This document shows positions 17,375 to 27,258 of a stretch of DNA of 64,000 bases, in pieces (position 1 is the stretch's first letter; each line of letters starts with the position of its first letter). The notes below the pieces were generated by a model. The model did not search any database and was not told the origin of the DNA. It saw only the letters and a program-made list of their open reading frames with translations. A program made the translations under genes and the position numbers. The stretch is from Henriciella marina. GTDB taxonomy: Bacteria > Pseudomonadota > Alphaproteobacteria > Caulobacterales > Hyphomonadaceae. Location: the NCBI RefSeq assembly GCF_027213945.1, contig NZ_JAPWGW010000002.1, forward strand, positions 186,001-250,000, in the 5' to 3' direction.

Positions 17375-19717
17375 ATGCAACGCAGCAAATTCCTCCTCGC
17401 GACCGCGGCTTCTGCCGCAATCCTCGCGCAACTTCCTGCCATCGCTCAGGAAGCTCCTGAAGCAGAACGCGAGTCCGCCGTCGACCGCGTCCTTCAGAAG
17501 GTCACCGTCTCGGCAACGAAGAAACAGAACGTTGAGGACGTCCAGGACGTTCCAGTGTCTGTCACCGCGTTCAACGAAGACACGCTCGACGCGCTGAATG
17601 TCGCGAACCTCGAAGACCTTTCCTATTCTACGCCAAACGTCTCGCTCGATGACGTTGGTACAGCACGCGGCACGGCGAACTTCGCTATCCGCGGCCTCGG
17701 CGTGAACTCGTCGATCCCGTCGATCGACCCAGCCGTTGGCGTGTTCATCGATGGCGTCTATCTCGGTGTGAACAACGGCGTTGTCGTCGACCTGTTCGAC
17801 CTCGACAGCGTTGAAGTCCTGCGCGGCCCACAAGGCCTCCTGTTCGGCCGCAACACCACCGGTGGTGCGCTGGTCGTCAATACGGGCAACCCGACCGACG
17901 AGTTCAGCTACAAGGCACAGGCAACCTTTGACGGCCCGATCGACGATGATCGCGGTGGCCTCAACTCCACCATCCAGGGCACCGTTTCCGGCCCGCTGAT
18001 CGATGGTGTCCTGAACGGCAAGATCGGTGCTTACTACAACACCGACTCTGGCTACTTCAAAAACCTGAATGACGGCGACAATCACGGCGAAGCACAGGTC
18101 GCGATCTATCGCGGCGCGCTCGAGTGGTTCGCTAGCGACCGCCTCACATTCCTCGCGAAGGCTGAGTACACCGACAGCCGCGTCGACGGCCCGTCCGGCC
18201 AGAACCGCTCCTACTTCGATCGCGACAGCTTCGACTTCTCGATCAACAGCCCAGGCACCGGCGAAGCCGAAACCATCTTCGCATCGCTGCGCGCTGACTA
18301 TGATGTCGACTTCGGCAACGGTACGATCACCAACATTCTCGGCTACCGCGAATACGACTCCCTGAGCACCGGTAGCGACATCGACGCAACGCCGTTCACC
18401 CTGTTCCACTCAAACGCCGAATTCCTGCAGGAGCAGATCTCCAACGAGCTGCGCTATGCTGGCACGTTCGGTGACGTGGATCTAACCACCGGCGTCTACT
18501 ACTTCAACCAGACCCTCGACTATACCGAGATCCGCGACCTGCCGACCACGCGCCCGGCGCCTCTTCCCGCGTCCATTCCATGGGCGTTCTATGGCGGCGG
18601 CTCGCAGGACCACACCGTCTATGGTGCGTTCGCAAACGTTGACTACTCGATCACGCCTGATCTGATTGCAACAGTCGGCCTTCGTTATTCGAAGGAAGAA
18701 AAAGACGCAGACGTGACCTTCATCCGTCCGCGCTTCGCATGCTCTGTCGTTGATGGCACCTGCCCGACCGATGGTTTCAACGCCCTTCTCGGCGCGCTTG
18801 GAGCACAGGAGCCGAATGGCTTCTCCGATGGTGATGACTGGTCGAACTGGACCCCGAAAGTTGGCTTGCAATACTTCTGGTCTGACAACTTCCAGACCTA
18901 TGGCTACTACACCAAGGGCTTCCGTTCCGGTGGCTACAACTTCCGCATCACCGATGTTGGCGTCTTCCTGAACCAGATCGTTCCAGCAACGGGCGGCAAT
19001 TTCGGCTTTGACGAAGAAGAAGTCGACGCATTTGAAATCGGCTTCAAGTCCGGCAGCGAAGACGGCCGCATCCAGCTTAATGGTGCAGCCTTCCTGACCG
19101 AAATCGCCGACATGCAGCGCGAAGTGAACACCGCTGGCCCGTCGGGCGTCGTTCAGAACATCCTGAACACGGCTGATGCGACCATCATCGGTGTTGAAGT
19201 CGAAGGCCGCGTTGCCGTGACCGACAACTTCCTGGTCAACTTCAATGCTGGCCTGATCGATGCGAGCTATGACGATGTCCGCTTTGACATCTCTGGCGAC
19301 ACGCAAGTCAACATTCTTGACCAGCGTCTCGACCTGCCGCGCGTGCCTCCGGTCACCTATGGTGTCGGCGCAATCTATGACATCGATCTTGGTGACATGG
19401 GCGCCCTGATCAGCCGCGCAAACTATCAGTACCGCGACCGTATCGCCTACACCGATAGCAACTTCGGCTGGATTCAGGATTCCCATCAGCTGTCGGCGAA
19501 CATCAGCTGGGAAACACCATATGATGGCTTCACCGTTTCGCTCTTTGGTCAGAACCTGCTCGACAGCGTTCAGGCCGGTAACGACACGCAGCTGCCATTC
19601 CCTGGCCCGCTATCGAACGGTGTGCAGACCCCTTACCAGCCATTCCCGGGTGGCGGCACGTTCTCGCCGCTCAAGAAGGGCCGTCTGGTTGGTGTCGAGT
19701 TCACGCTCCGCCGCTAG
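17375..19717 (+). CDS. TonB-dependent outer-membrane receptor
   Basis: 780 residues. Signal peptide (SKFLLATAASAAILAQLPAIAQ), then the region KVTVSATKKQNVEDVQDVPVSV typical of the TonB box and plug start, the plug (about 45-160, with SVEVLRGPQGLLFGRNTTGGAL), and a long beta-barrel ending in an aromatic/charged strand GRLVGVEFTLRR. Such receptors import siderophores, vitamins or plant and algal metabolites; the substrate here is not readable. The gene has its own leader of 225 bases with two inverted repeats and ends in a strong terminator, so it appears to be a single transcription unit. Confidence 0.93.
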   Translation: MQRSKFLLATAASAAILAQLPAIAQEAPEAERESAVDRVLQKVTVSATKKQNVEDVQDVPVSVTAFNEDTLDALNVANLEDLSYSTPNVSLDDVGTARGTANFAIRGLGVNSSIPSIDPAVGVFIDGVYLGVNNGVVVDLFDLDSVEVLRGPQGLLFGRNTTGGALVVNTGNPTDEFSYKAQATFDGPIDDDRGGLNSTIQGTVSGPLIDGVLNGKIGAYYNTDSGYFKNLNDGDNHGEAQVAIYRGALEWFASDRLTFLAKAEYTDSRVDGPSGQNRSYFDRDSFDFSINSPGTGEAETIFASLRADYDVDFGNGTITNILGYREYDSLSTGSDIDATPFTLFHSNAEFLQEQISNELRYAGTFGDVDLTTGVYYFNQTLDYTEIRDLPTTRPAPLPASIPWAFYGGGSQDHTVYGAFANVDYSITPDLIATVGLRYSKEEKDADVTFIRPRFACSVVDGTCPTDGFNALLGALGAQEPNGFSDGDDWSNWTPKVGLQYFWSDNFQTYGYYTKGFRSGGYNFRITDVGVFLNQIVPATGGNFGFDEEEVDAFEIGFKSGSEDGRIQLNGAAFLTEIADMQREVNTAGPSGVVQNILNTADATIIGVEVEGRVAVTDNFLVNFNAGLIDASYDDVRFDISGDTQVNILDQRLDLPRVPPVTYGVGAIYDIDLGDMGALISRANYQYRDRIAYTDSNFGWIQDSHQLSANISWETPYDGFTVSLFGQNLLDSVQAGNDTQLPFPGPLSNGVQTPYQPFPGGGTFSPLKKGRLVGVEFTLRR

Positions 19718-19740
19718 TCCGGTAGCACTATAAAATTAGA

Positions 19741-19772
19741 AGGGCGGCAGAGCGATCTGCCGCCCTTTTTAT
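19741..19772 (+). terminator. Rho-independent terminator after the TonB receptor gene
   Basis: AGGGCGGCAGA at 19741-19751 pairs perfectly with TCTGCCGCCCT at 19756-19766 around GCGA, followed by a T-run. It lies 24 bases after the receptor stop. Confidence 0.93.
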
Positions 19773-19913
19773 TTGCGCGTGGGCGACGTCAACCAACAGC
19801 TCCACTGTTGTGGTGAACGCGCATGCGTTGCCTCCGCCGCTTTTCGCTTGGCTTTCGCAGGGGCAGCGATGCTTTGGCTTGCCCAAATCAAGCGATGACA
19901 AGGGAGAGCCTCA

Positions 19914-20918
19914 ATGAAAGTTGCCAGCCTGAAGAAACCGGGCGGTCTGCAGAATATCCAGATCGAAACCCGCGATGACCCGAAACCCAAGGCCGGCGAA
20001 GTGCTGATGCGGGTGAAGGCGAGCTCACTTAACTACCATGATTTCGTTGTCGCGCAGGGCGGCATACCAACGCCTGATGGCCGGGTCCTGATGTCTGATG
20101 GCGCCGGCGAAGTGGTCGAAGTCGGTGAAGGGGTCACGCGCTTCAAGAAAGGTGACAGGGTTCTCTCTACCTTCTTCCCTGGCTGGCGCGACGGCCCACC
20201 CGAGGTCGACAAGATGCTGGCCGTGCCAGGCGACCGGATCGATGGCTTTTCGGCTGAACTTGTTGCAGCATCGGCAGAAGGTCTGACCCGTATGCCTGAG
20301 GGCTGGAGCTTTGCTGAAGCTGCCACCCTGCCCTGCGCAGCGCTGACAGCGTGGCGCGGCCTTATGGTGGAGAACTCCATCCAGCCCGGCGACTGGGTGC
20401 TGACGCAGGGTACCGGCGGCGTGTCGATCTTTGCGCTTCAGTTCGCAAAGGCCGCGGGCGCGCGTGTGATCTCGACTTCCTCGTCCCAGGAGAAGCTCGA
20501 CAAACTGAAAGATCTCGGGGCCGATCATGTGATCAATTACAAGGAAACGCCGGACTGGGGCGCCAAGGCCAAGGAATTAACGGGCGGCCGCGGCGTTGAT
20601 GAAGTGATCGAGATTGGCGGCCCCGGCACGATGGCCCAGTCGATCGCGGCCTGCCGCATTGGTGGCCACATCTCTCTCATAGGTGTGCTGACGGGTATCT
20701 CCGGCGAAGTGCCGACAGCTGCGCTGTTCAGCTCCAATATCACCGTCTCCGGCATCACGGTGGGGTCGCGTCAGTCGCAGGAAGACATGATCGCCGCCAT
20801 CGAATCATCCGGTATCAAGCCTGTGATCAGCGATCATTTCCCGCTCGAAAAGCTGGCAGACGCATTCGCGCACCAGGCGAGTCAGAAGCATTTCGGGAAG
20901 ATTGTTGTGGACATCTGA
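19914..20918 (+). CDS. Medium-chain dehydrogenase/reductase, quinone-oxidoreductase-like
   Basis: 334 residues. GGGAGA lies a few bases ahead of the ATG at 19914. The N-terminal GroES-like domain holds SLNYHDFVVAQGG and VGEGVTRFKKGDRVLS, the Rossmann part shows GTGGVSIFALQFAKAAGARV and GADHVINYKE. The four-Cys structural-zinc lobe of classical alcohol dehydrogenases is missing, and the segment after GDRVLS (FFPGWRDGPPEVDKML) is longer than usual, so this is a zinc-poor MDR enzyme, probably NADPH-dependent. It stands alone between two terminators. Confidence 0.87.
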   Translation: MKVASLKKPGGLQNIQIETRDDPKPKAGEVLMRVKASSLNYHDFVVAQGGIPTPDGRVLMSDGAGEVVEVGEGVTRFKKGDRVLSTFFPGWRDGPPEVDKMLAVPGDRIDGFSAELVAASAEGLTRMPEGWSFAEAATLPCAALTAWRGLMVENSIQPGDWVLTQGTGGVSIFALQFAKAAGARVISTSSSQEKLDKLKDLGADHVINYKETPDWGAKAKELTGGRGVDEVIEIGGPGTMAQSIAACRIGGHISLIGVLTGISGEVPTAALFSSNITVSGITVGSRQSQEDMIAAIESSGIKPVISDHFPLEKLADAFAHQASQKHFGKIVVDI

Positions 20919-20945
20919 TCCAAGGCGGAATTTGCAGTAACACGA

Positions 20946-20977
20946 GACAGGCCGGCACCCCCGGCCTGTCTTGCTTT
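20946..20977 (+). terminator. Probable Rho-independent terminator
   Basis: GACAGGCCGG at 20946-20955 pairs with CCGGCCTGTC at 20961-20970 around CACCC, followed by TTGCTTT. The T-run is interrupted, but the stem is strong and lies just after the MDR gene. Confidence 0.75.
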
Positions 20978-20994
20978 AAGCCAACCTATCGATT

Positions 20995-21008
20995 TTACCT
21001 ATAGGTAA
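20995..21008 (+). promoter_or_regulatory. 14-base perfect palindrome upstream of katG, candidate operator
   Basis: TTACCTATAGGTAA is a perfect palindrome about 90 bases before the katG start. It includes CTAT/ATAG elements like those of the OxyR consensus, and a further CTAT lies at 20986-20989, but the spacing does not match the classical ATAG-N7-CTAT pattern. OxyR or another redox regulator is the obvious candidate by context. Confidence 0.45.
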
Positions 21009-21042
21009 TCATCGCCGTTTTGATTTGTTCGATGCTGCTTGA

Positions 21043-23298
<2,256 letters not shown>

Positions 23299-23326
23299 TC
23301 GGCTTTTCAGCGATAGAAACCAGAAC

Positions 23327-23356
23327 GCGCCCCGGTTCCGGCCGGGGCGCTTTTTC
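23327..23356 (+). terminator. Rho-independent terminator after katG
   Basis: GCGCCCCGG at 23327-23335 pairs with CCGGGGCGC at 23342-23350 around a 6-base loop, followed by TTTTT. Confidence 0.93.
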
Positions 23357-23450
23357 GTTGGGTCAACCAATTAAATCGAGCCGGACGCCTCGCCTTCCGC
23401 TCACCCGCGCACTAGCATCATGATCAGGACGGCAGCGCGCGGGAGAGAGC

Positions 23451-23939
23451 ATGGCGTTTCAGATATCTCTGAAAATCAATGGCAATGGACACGACGTAGA
23501 GCTGGAGGATGCGCGGCCGACACTGCTCGATGTCCTGCGCGAACGCATCGGCTTGACCGGCACCAAGAAAGGCTGTGACCGCGGCCAATGCGGGGCCTGT
23601 ACGGTCCTCATCGACGGCCGGCGGGTGAATAGCTGCCTGTCGCTGGCGGTCAGCCTCGACGGCGCTGAGGTCACCACTGTTGAAGGCCTTTCCGATGGCG
23701 ATACGCTCCATCCAGTACAGGCTGCCTTTATTGAAAATGATGGCTTCCAGTGTGGCTACTGCACACCGGGACAGATCATGAGCGCGGTCGGCTTTCTCGG
23801 TGAGACGGGCGGCGACGCTTCTGCCGAAGCCGTGCGCGAAGGCATGAGCGGCAACCTCTGCCGCTGCGGCGCCTATGCCGGCATCCAGGACGCCGTATTG
23901 GACGCTCAGGCGCGCATGTCGAAGGGGGGCAAAACATGA
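23451..23939 (+). CDS. Molybdenum aldehyde oxidoreductase, 2Fe-2S small subunit (PaoA/YagT-like)
   Basis: 162 residues. Two [2Fe-2S] centres are visible: GCDRGQCGACTVLIDGRRVNSC for the plant-ferredoxin type and FQCGYCTPGQIM with GNLCRCGAY for the second. It passes electrons from the molybdenum site to FAD. E. coli PaoA carries a Tat signal; here the protein begins directly with MAFQISLKING, so the complex should stay in the cytoplasm. GGGAGAGAG precedes the ATG. The stop overlaps the next start by four bases (ATGA). Confidence 0.92.
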   Translation: MAFQISLKINGNGHDVELEDARPTLLDVLRERIGLTGTKKGCDRGQCGACTVLIDGRRVNSCLSLAVSLDGAEVTTVEGLSDGDTLHPVQAAFIENDGFQCGYCTPGQIMSAVGFLGETGGDASAEAVREGMSGNLCRCGAYAGIQDAVLDAQARMSKGGKT

Positions 23940-24985
23940 AGGCCTTTGATTATCAGCGCCCCGAAACAATCGCTGAGGCGATCAAGGCCGCGAGCAAGCC
24001 CGGCGCTTCCTATTACGCTGGTGGCACCAACCTTCTGGACCTGATGAAGGTCGGGGTTCGCACGCCCGACAGCCTGATCGACATTACACGCCTCGATGAC
24101 CTCAAACGGATCGAGCCACAGAAAGACGGATCGCTCCGCATCGGGGCGCTGGTGCGAAATTCAGACCTTGCCCGCAACGTCGATATTCTAAGTGATTACC
24201 CGGCGATTGCCGAAGCACTGCTGTCAGGGGCGTCCGGCCAGCTTCGCAATTCGGCGACGGTTGGCGGTAATCTGATGCAGCAGCCGCGCTGTGCCTATTT
24301 CTACGACCCCCATAGCGCCTGTAATCTGCATGAGGTTGGTGAAGGCTGTGATGCACTCGAAGGCGAGAACGGCAAGCATGCTGTGCTCGGCTGGACGAAA
24401 ACATGCATCGCCGTCCACCCGTCTGATTTCTGCGTGCCACTGGCGGCCATGGGGGCGCGTGTCGTGGTCGATGGCCCGGACGGATCGCGTGAGATTTCTA
24501 TCGATGAGTTTTACACACTGCCAGGCAGCGTCCAGCCGCCCGGAAGCGCGCTCAAACAGGGCGAGATCATCACCGCGATCATCCTTCCCTCGGACGCCAA
24601 GCGGTTTGCACCGCGGGCCCGCTATATCAAGCTGCGTGACCGGACCTCCTATGCGTTCGCGATCGTCTCGGCGGCGGCGATGCTCCACATCGGAGATGGC
24701 CGGATCAAGGACGCGCGGATTGCGCTCGGCGGTGTCGCCGCAAACCCCTGGCGGGCACGCGAAGCAGAGGACACGCTCAATGGTGCTGAAGCCAATGAGG
24801 CCTCCTTCAAGAAAGCTGCCGATGCTGCGCTGGCCGACGCCAAACCCTCAGGCGACAATGCCCACAAGATCGAACTGGCAAGACGCATCCTGGTGCGCGC
24901 GCTCAAAGCTGCCGCAGATGGGACGCCGCCGAAGATGCCGGACCTGCCCGGGTCGGTCTTTGCGGTTGGAAAGGAGGCCCGCTAA
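23936..24985 (+). CDS. Molybdenum aldehyde oxidoreductase, FAD subunit (PaoB/YagS-like)
   Basis: 349 residues. CO-dehydrogenase-medium-chain type flavoprotein with YYAGGTNLLDLMKVGV for the first FAD contact and SGQLRNSATVGGNLMQ for the second. A segment QPRCAYFYDPHSACNLHEVG then GEGCDALEG, plus CIAVHPSDFC further on, supplies Cys residues in the place where E. coli PaoB binds an extra [4Fe-4S] cluster. This cluster-bearing insertion distinguishes the PaoB type from ordinary xanthine dehydrogenase FAD subunits. Start and stop overlap the neighbouring subunit genes (ATGA; TAATG), showing tight coupling. Confidence 0.9.
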   Translation: MKAFDYQRPETIAEAIKAASKPGASYYAGGTNLLDLMKVGVRTPDSLIDITRLDDLKRIEPQKDGSLRIGALVRNSDLARNVDILSDYPAIAEALLSGASGQLRNSATVGGNLMQQPRCAYFYDPHSACNLHEVGEGCDALEGENGKHAVLGWTKTCIAVHPSDFCVPLAAMGARVVVDGPDGSREISIDEFYTLPGSVQPPGSALKQGEIITAIILPSDAKRFAPRARYIKLRDRTSYAFAIVSAAAMLHIGDGRIKDARIALGGVAANPWRAREAEDTLNGAEANEASFKKAADAALADAKPSGDNAHKIELARRILVRALKAAADGTPPKMPDLPGSVFAVGKEAR

Positions 24986-27258
24986 TGGCTGACACACCTA
25001 TGGTCGCGGCCCACCACGTCCGGCTTGGCTCGAACTCGGGCCAGCCGATGACGCGCCGCGATGGCATCGCGAAAGTCACCGGCACGGCAACCTATGCCGC
25101 GGACAATCATCCGCAGAACCTTCTCCACGCAGTGTTTGCAGGCGCCAGTATCGCCCGCGGCCGGGTGACCTCCCTCGATATAAAGGCTGCACTCGCCCAT
25201 CCGGGCGTCGTTCATGTTATGACGCCAGACAATACCCCTGCCCTGTCGCAGGACCCCGATCAGAAGACCACACCTTTCACCGCCCGCATCGACGTGCTGC
25301 AGAATGACAAGGTCCGCTATGCCGGCCAGCCAATCGCGGTTATCCTCGCAGAAACGCTTGAGGCCGCCGTCGAAGGCGCCCGGCTGGTAAAAGCGACGTA
25401 CGATAGCGATCAGGCGCGCATCGGCTTTGATGACGGTGAAGCGTTCGCCCCGGAAGCGGTCGGCATCTCCACGCCGCCAAAATTCTCAACGGGTGATTTT
25501 GAGGGCAACCGCAAGAAAGCGACTCAATCGGCCAGCGTCGAAATGGAGACGCCGCTCCAGTATCACAACGCCATGGAGACCCATGCCGTCGTCGCTGAAT
25601 GGGACGGCGACCATGTCACCGTCGACATGCCAAATCAGGCCATCGGCCTCGCCAAGCCTGGTATCGCCAATTATTTCGGCATTCCGCCTGAAAACGTAAC
25701 GCTCCGGTCGCCGTATCTTGGCGGCGGCTTCGGCTCCAAGGCGGTGCTGTTCGGCCCGCAGATGCTGGGGATCCTGGCGGCACGTGAAATGAAGCGTCCC
25801 GTCAAGCTCGTGCTGAAACGGGGCCAGATGTTCGGACCGGTCCAGCACCGAAGCGCGACACGCCAGACCGTTCGCTATGACATGGACGCCGACAACAGAT
25901 TTCTCGCCTTCGAGCACACGGCCAACGTCTCGACGAGTAGCTTCGACAACTGGCTCGACGGTGCCGCGAATGCAGGCCTCAGCCTTTATGCGACGCCGTC
26001 GATCAGCGTCAGCCATTCCGGCACACGGTTTGACACCGGCACGCCGGGCGCAATGCGCGCGCCGGGCATCGCCACCGGCTCTGCCGTGATCGAATGCGCC
26101 ATTGATGTCGCCGCAGAAAAAGCGGGCATGGACCCGCTCGAGTTCCGCCTGCTCAACTATGCCGAGAAGGACCCGTCTAACGGAAAGCCCTATTCTGCCA
26201 AGGCTTTACGGGGATGTTATAAAGCAGCCGCTGATAGCTTTGGCTGGAAAGACCGACCGCTGAAACCTCGCCAGATGCGCGACGAGAACGGCCTCCTGAC
26301 AGGCTGGGGCATGGGCACCAGTATCTTCCACGCGCCCTTCTTCCCTGCAAAGGCGCGGGCGGTCCTTCGCAAGGATGGCAGCGCGCGCGCAGAAACCTCT
26401 GGCGCCGATATGGGTCAGGGCGCCTGGACGGTTCTCTGGCAGATGGCGGCTGACGGGCTTGGCATGGCCGCCGACGATATCGAGTTCGACATCGGCCATT
26501 CCGACCTGCCTGATGGCAGTGTCGCCGGCGGCTCGGCACATACCGCATCGGCAGGCGGCGCGCTCTTTGCGGCTGGCAATGATGTCATCCGCCAGCTCGC
26601 CGAGATCGCGACGCAGGACAAGGACTCGCCGCTCTTTGGCGCGGGCAATGAACGCGTGCTGGGTGAAAATGGCCGCCTCTTCAAGGCCGAGGATCCGAAC
26701 GTCGGCGAAAGCTATACCGACATTCTGCAACGGGCCGGGATCGAAGAGATTGAAGGCAAAGGCCGCGGCAACCGCGACAAGGCTAGCACCGAAACCTATG
26801 CCATGTTCTCGCACGGGGCGGTCTTCGCTGAAGTGAAGGTCGACCCCGACCTATTCCAGGTTCGCGTTACCCGGCTGGTCGGGGCATTCGCCGCCGGACG
26901 GATCATCAATCCGCGCCTCGCCCAAAGTCAGCTCACCGGCGGCATGATCTGGGGCGTCGGTTTTGCCCTCCACGAAGAAGGTATTCACGACAAGCGTAGC
27001 GGCAGACCGCTCAATAATGACTTTGCCGGCTATCACATTCCGGTGCTGGCTGACGTACCGCACCTCGAAGCGCTACTGGTCGATGAAGAGGACCCGCACG
27101 TAAATGACCTTGGTGTGAAAGGTGTCGGCGAGCTGGGCATTACGGGCACGGTTGGCGCGATTGCCAATGCGGTCTGGCATGCAACCGGCGTTCGCACAGC
27201 GCGCTATCCGATCAAGATCGAGGATCTTTTGAAGGGCGCGCAGGCGCTGAAGGCTTAA
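24985..27258 (+). CDS. Molybdenum aldehyde oxidoreductase, molybdopterin-binding large subunit (PaoC/YagR-like)
   Basis: 757 residues. The catalytic subunit. Visible are the SPYLGGGFGSKAVLFGP cofactor-contact motif, GTPGAMRAPGIATG, SGADMGQGAWTV and the catalytic Glu in VKGVGELGITGTVG near the C-terminus. It would oxidise aldehydes to acids using molybdopterin cytosine dinucleotide. No PaoD/XdhC-type insertion chaperone follows; the gene's stop overlaps the stop of ligD on the other strand (TAA at 27256-27258 against 27255-27257), so the operon ends here and a chaperone must come from elsewhere. Confidence 0.93.
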   Translation: MADTPMVAAHHVRLGSNSGQPMTRRDGIAKVTGTATYAADNHPQNLLHAVFAGASIARGRVTSLDIKAALAHPGVVHVMTPDNTPALSQDPDQKTTPFTARIDVLQNDKVRYAGQPIAVILAETLEAAVEGARLVKATYDSDQARIGFDDGEAFAPEAVGISTPPKFSTGDFEGNRKKATQSASVEMETPLQYHNAMETHAVVAEWDGDHVTVDMPNQAIGLAKPGIANYFGIPPENVTLRSPYLGGGFGSKAVLFGPQMLGILAAREMKRPVKLVLKRGQMFGPVQHRSATRQTVRYDMDADNRFLAFEHTANVSTSSFDNWLDGAANAGLSLYATPSISVSHSGTRFDTGTPGAMRAPGIATGSAVIECAIDVAAEKAGMDPLEFRLLNYAEKDPSNGKPYSAKALRGCYKAAADSFGWKDRPLKPRQMRDENGLLTGWGMGTSIFHAPFFPAKARAVLRKDGSARAETSGADMGQGAWTVLWQMAADGLGMAADDIEFDIGHSDLPDGSVAGGSAHTASAGGALFAAGNDVIRQLAEIATQDKDSPLFGAGNERVLGENGRLFKAEDPNVGESYTDILQRAGIEEIEGKGRGNRDKASTETYAMFSHGAVFAEVKVDPDLFQVRVTRLVGAFAAGRIINPRLAQSQLTGGMIWGVGFALHEEGIHDKRSGRPLNNDFAGYHIPVLADVPHLEALLVDEEDPHVNDLGVKGVGELGITGTVGAIANAVWHATGVRTARYPIKIEDLLKGAQALKA

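Noticed and set aside
17372-18409. 345-residue open frame antisense to the TonB receptor gene
   Set aside because: Shadow frame created by codon bias; no recognisable domain and no ribosome binding site. The same applies to 18482-19486.
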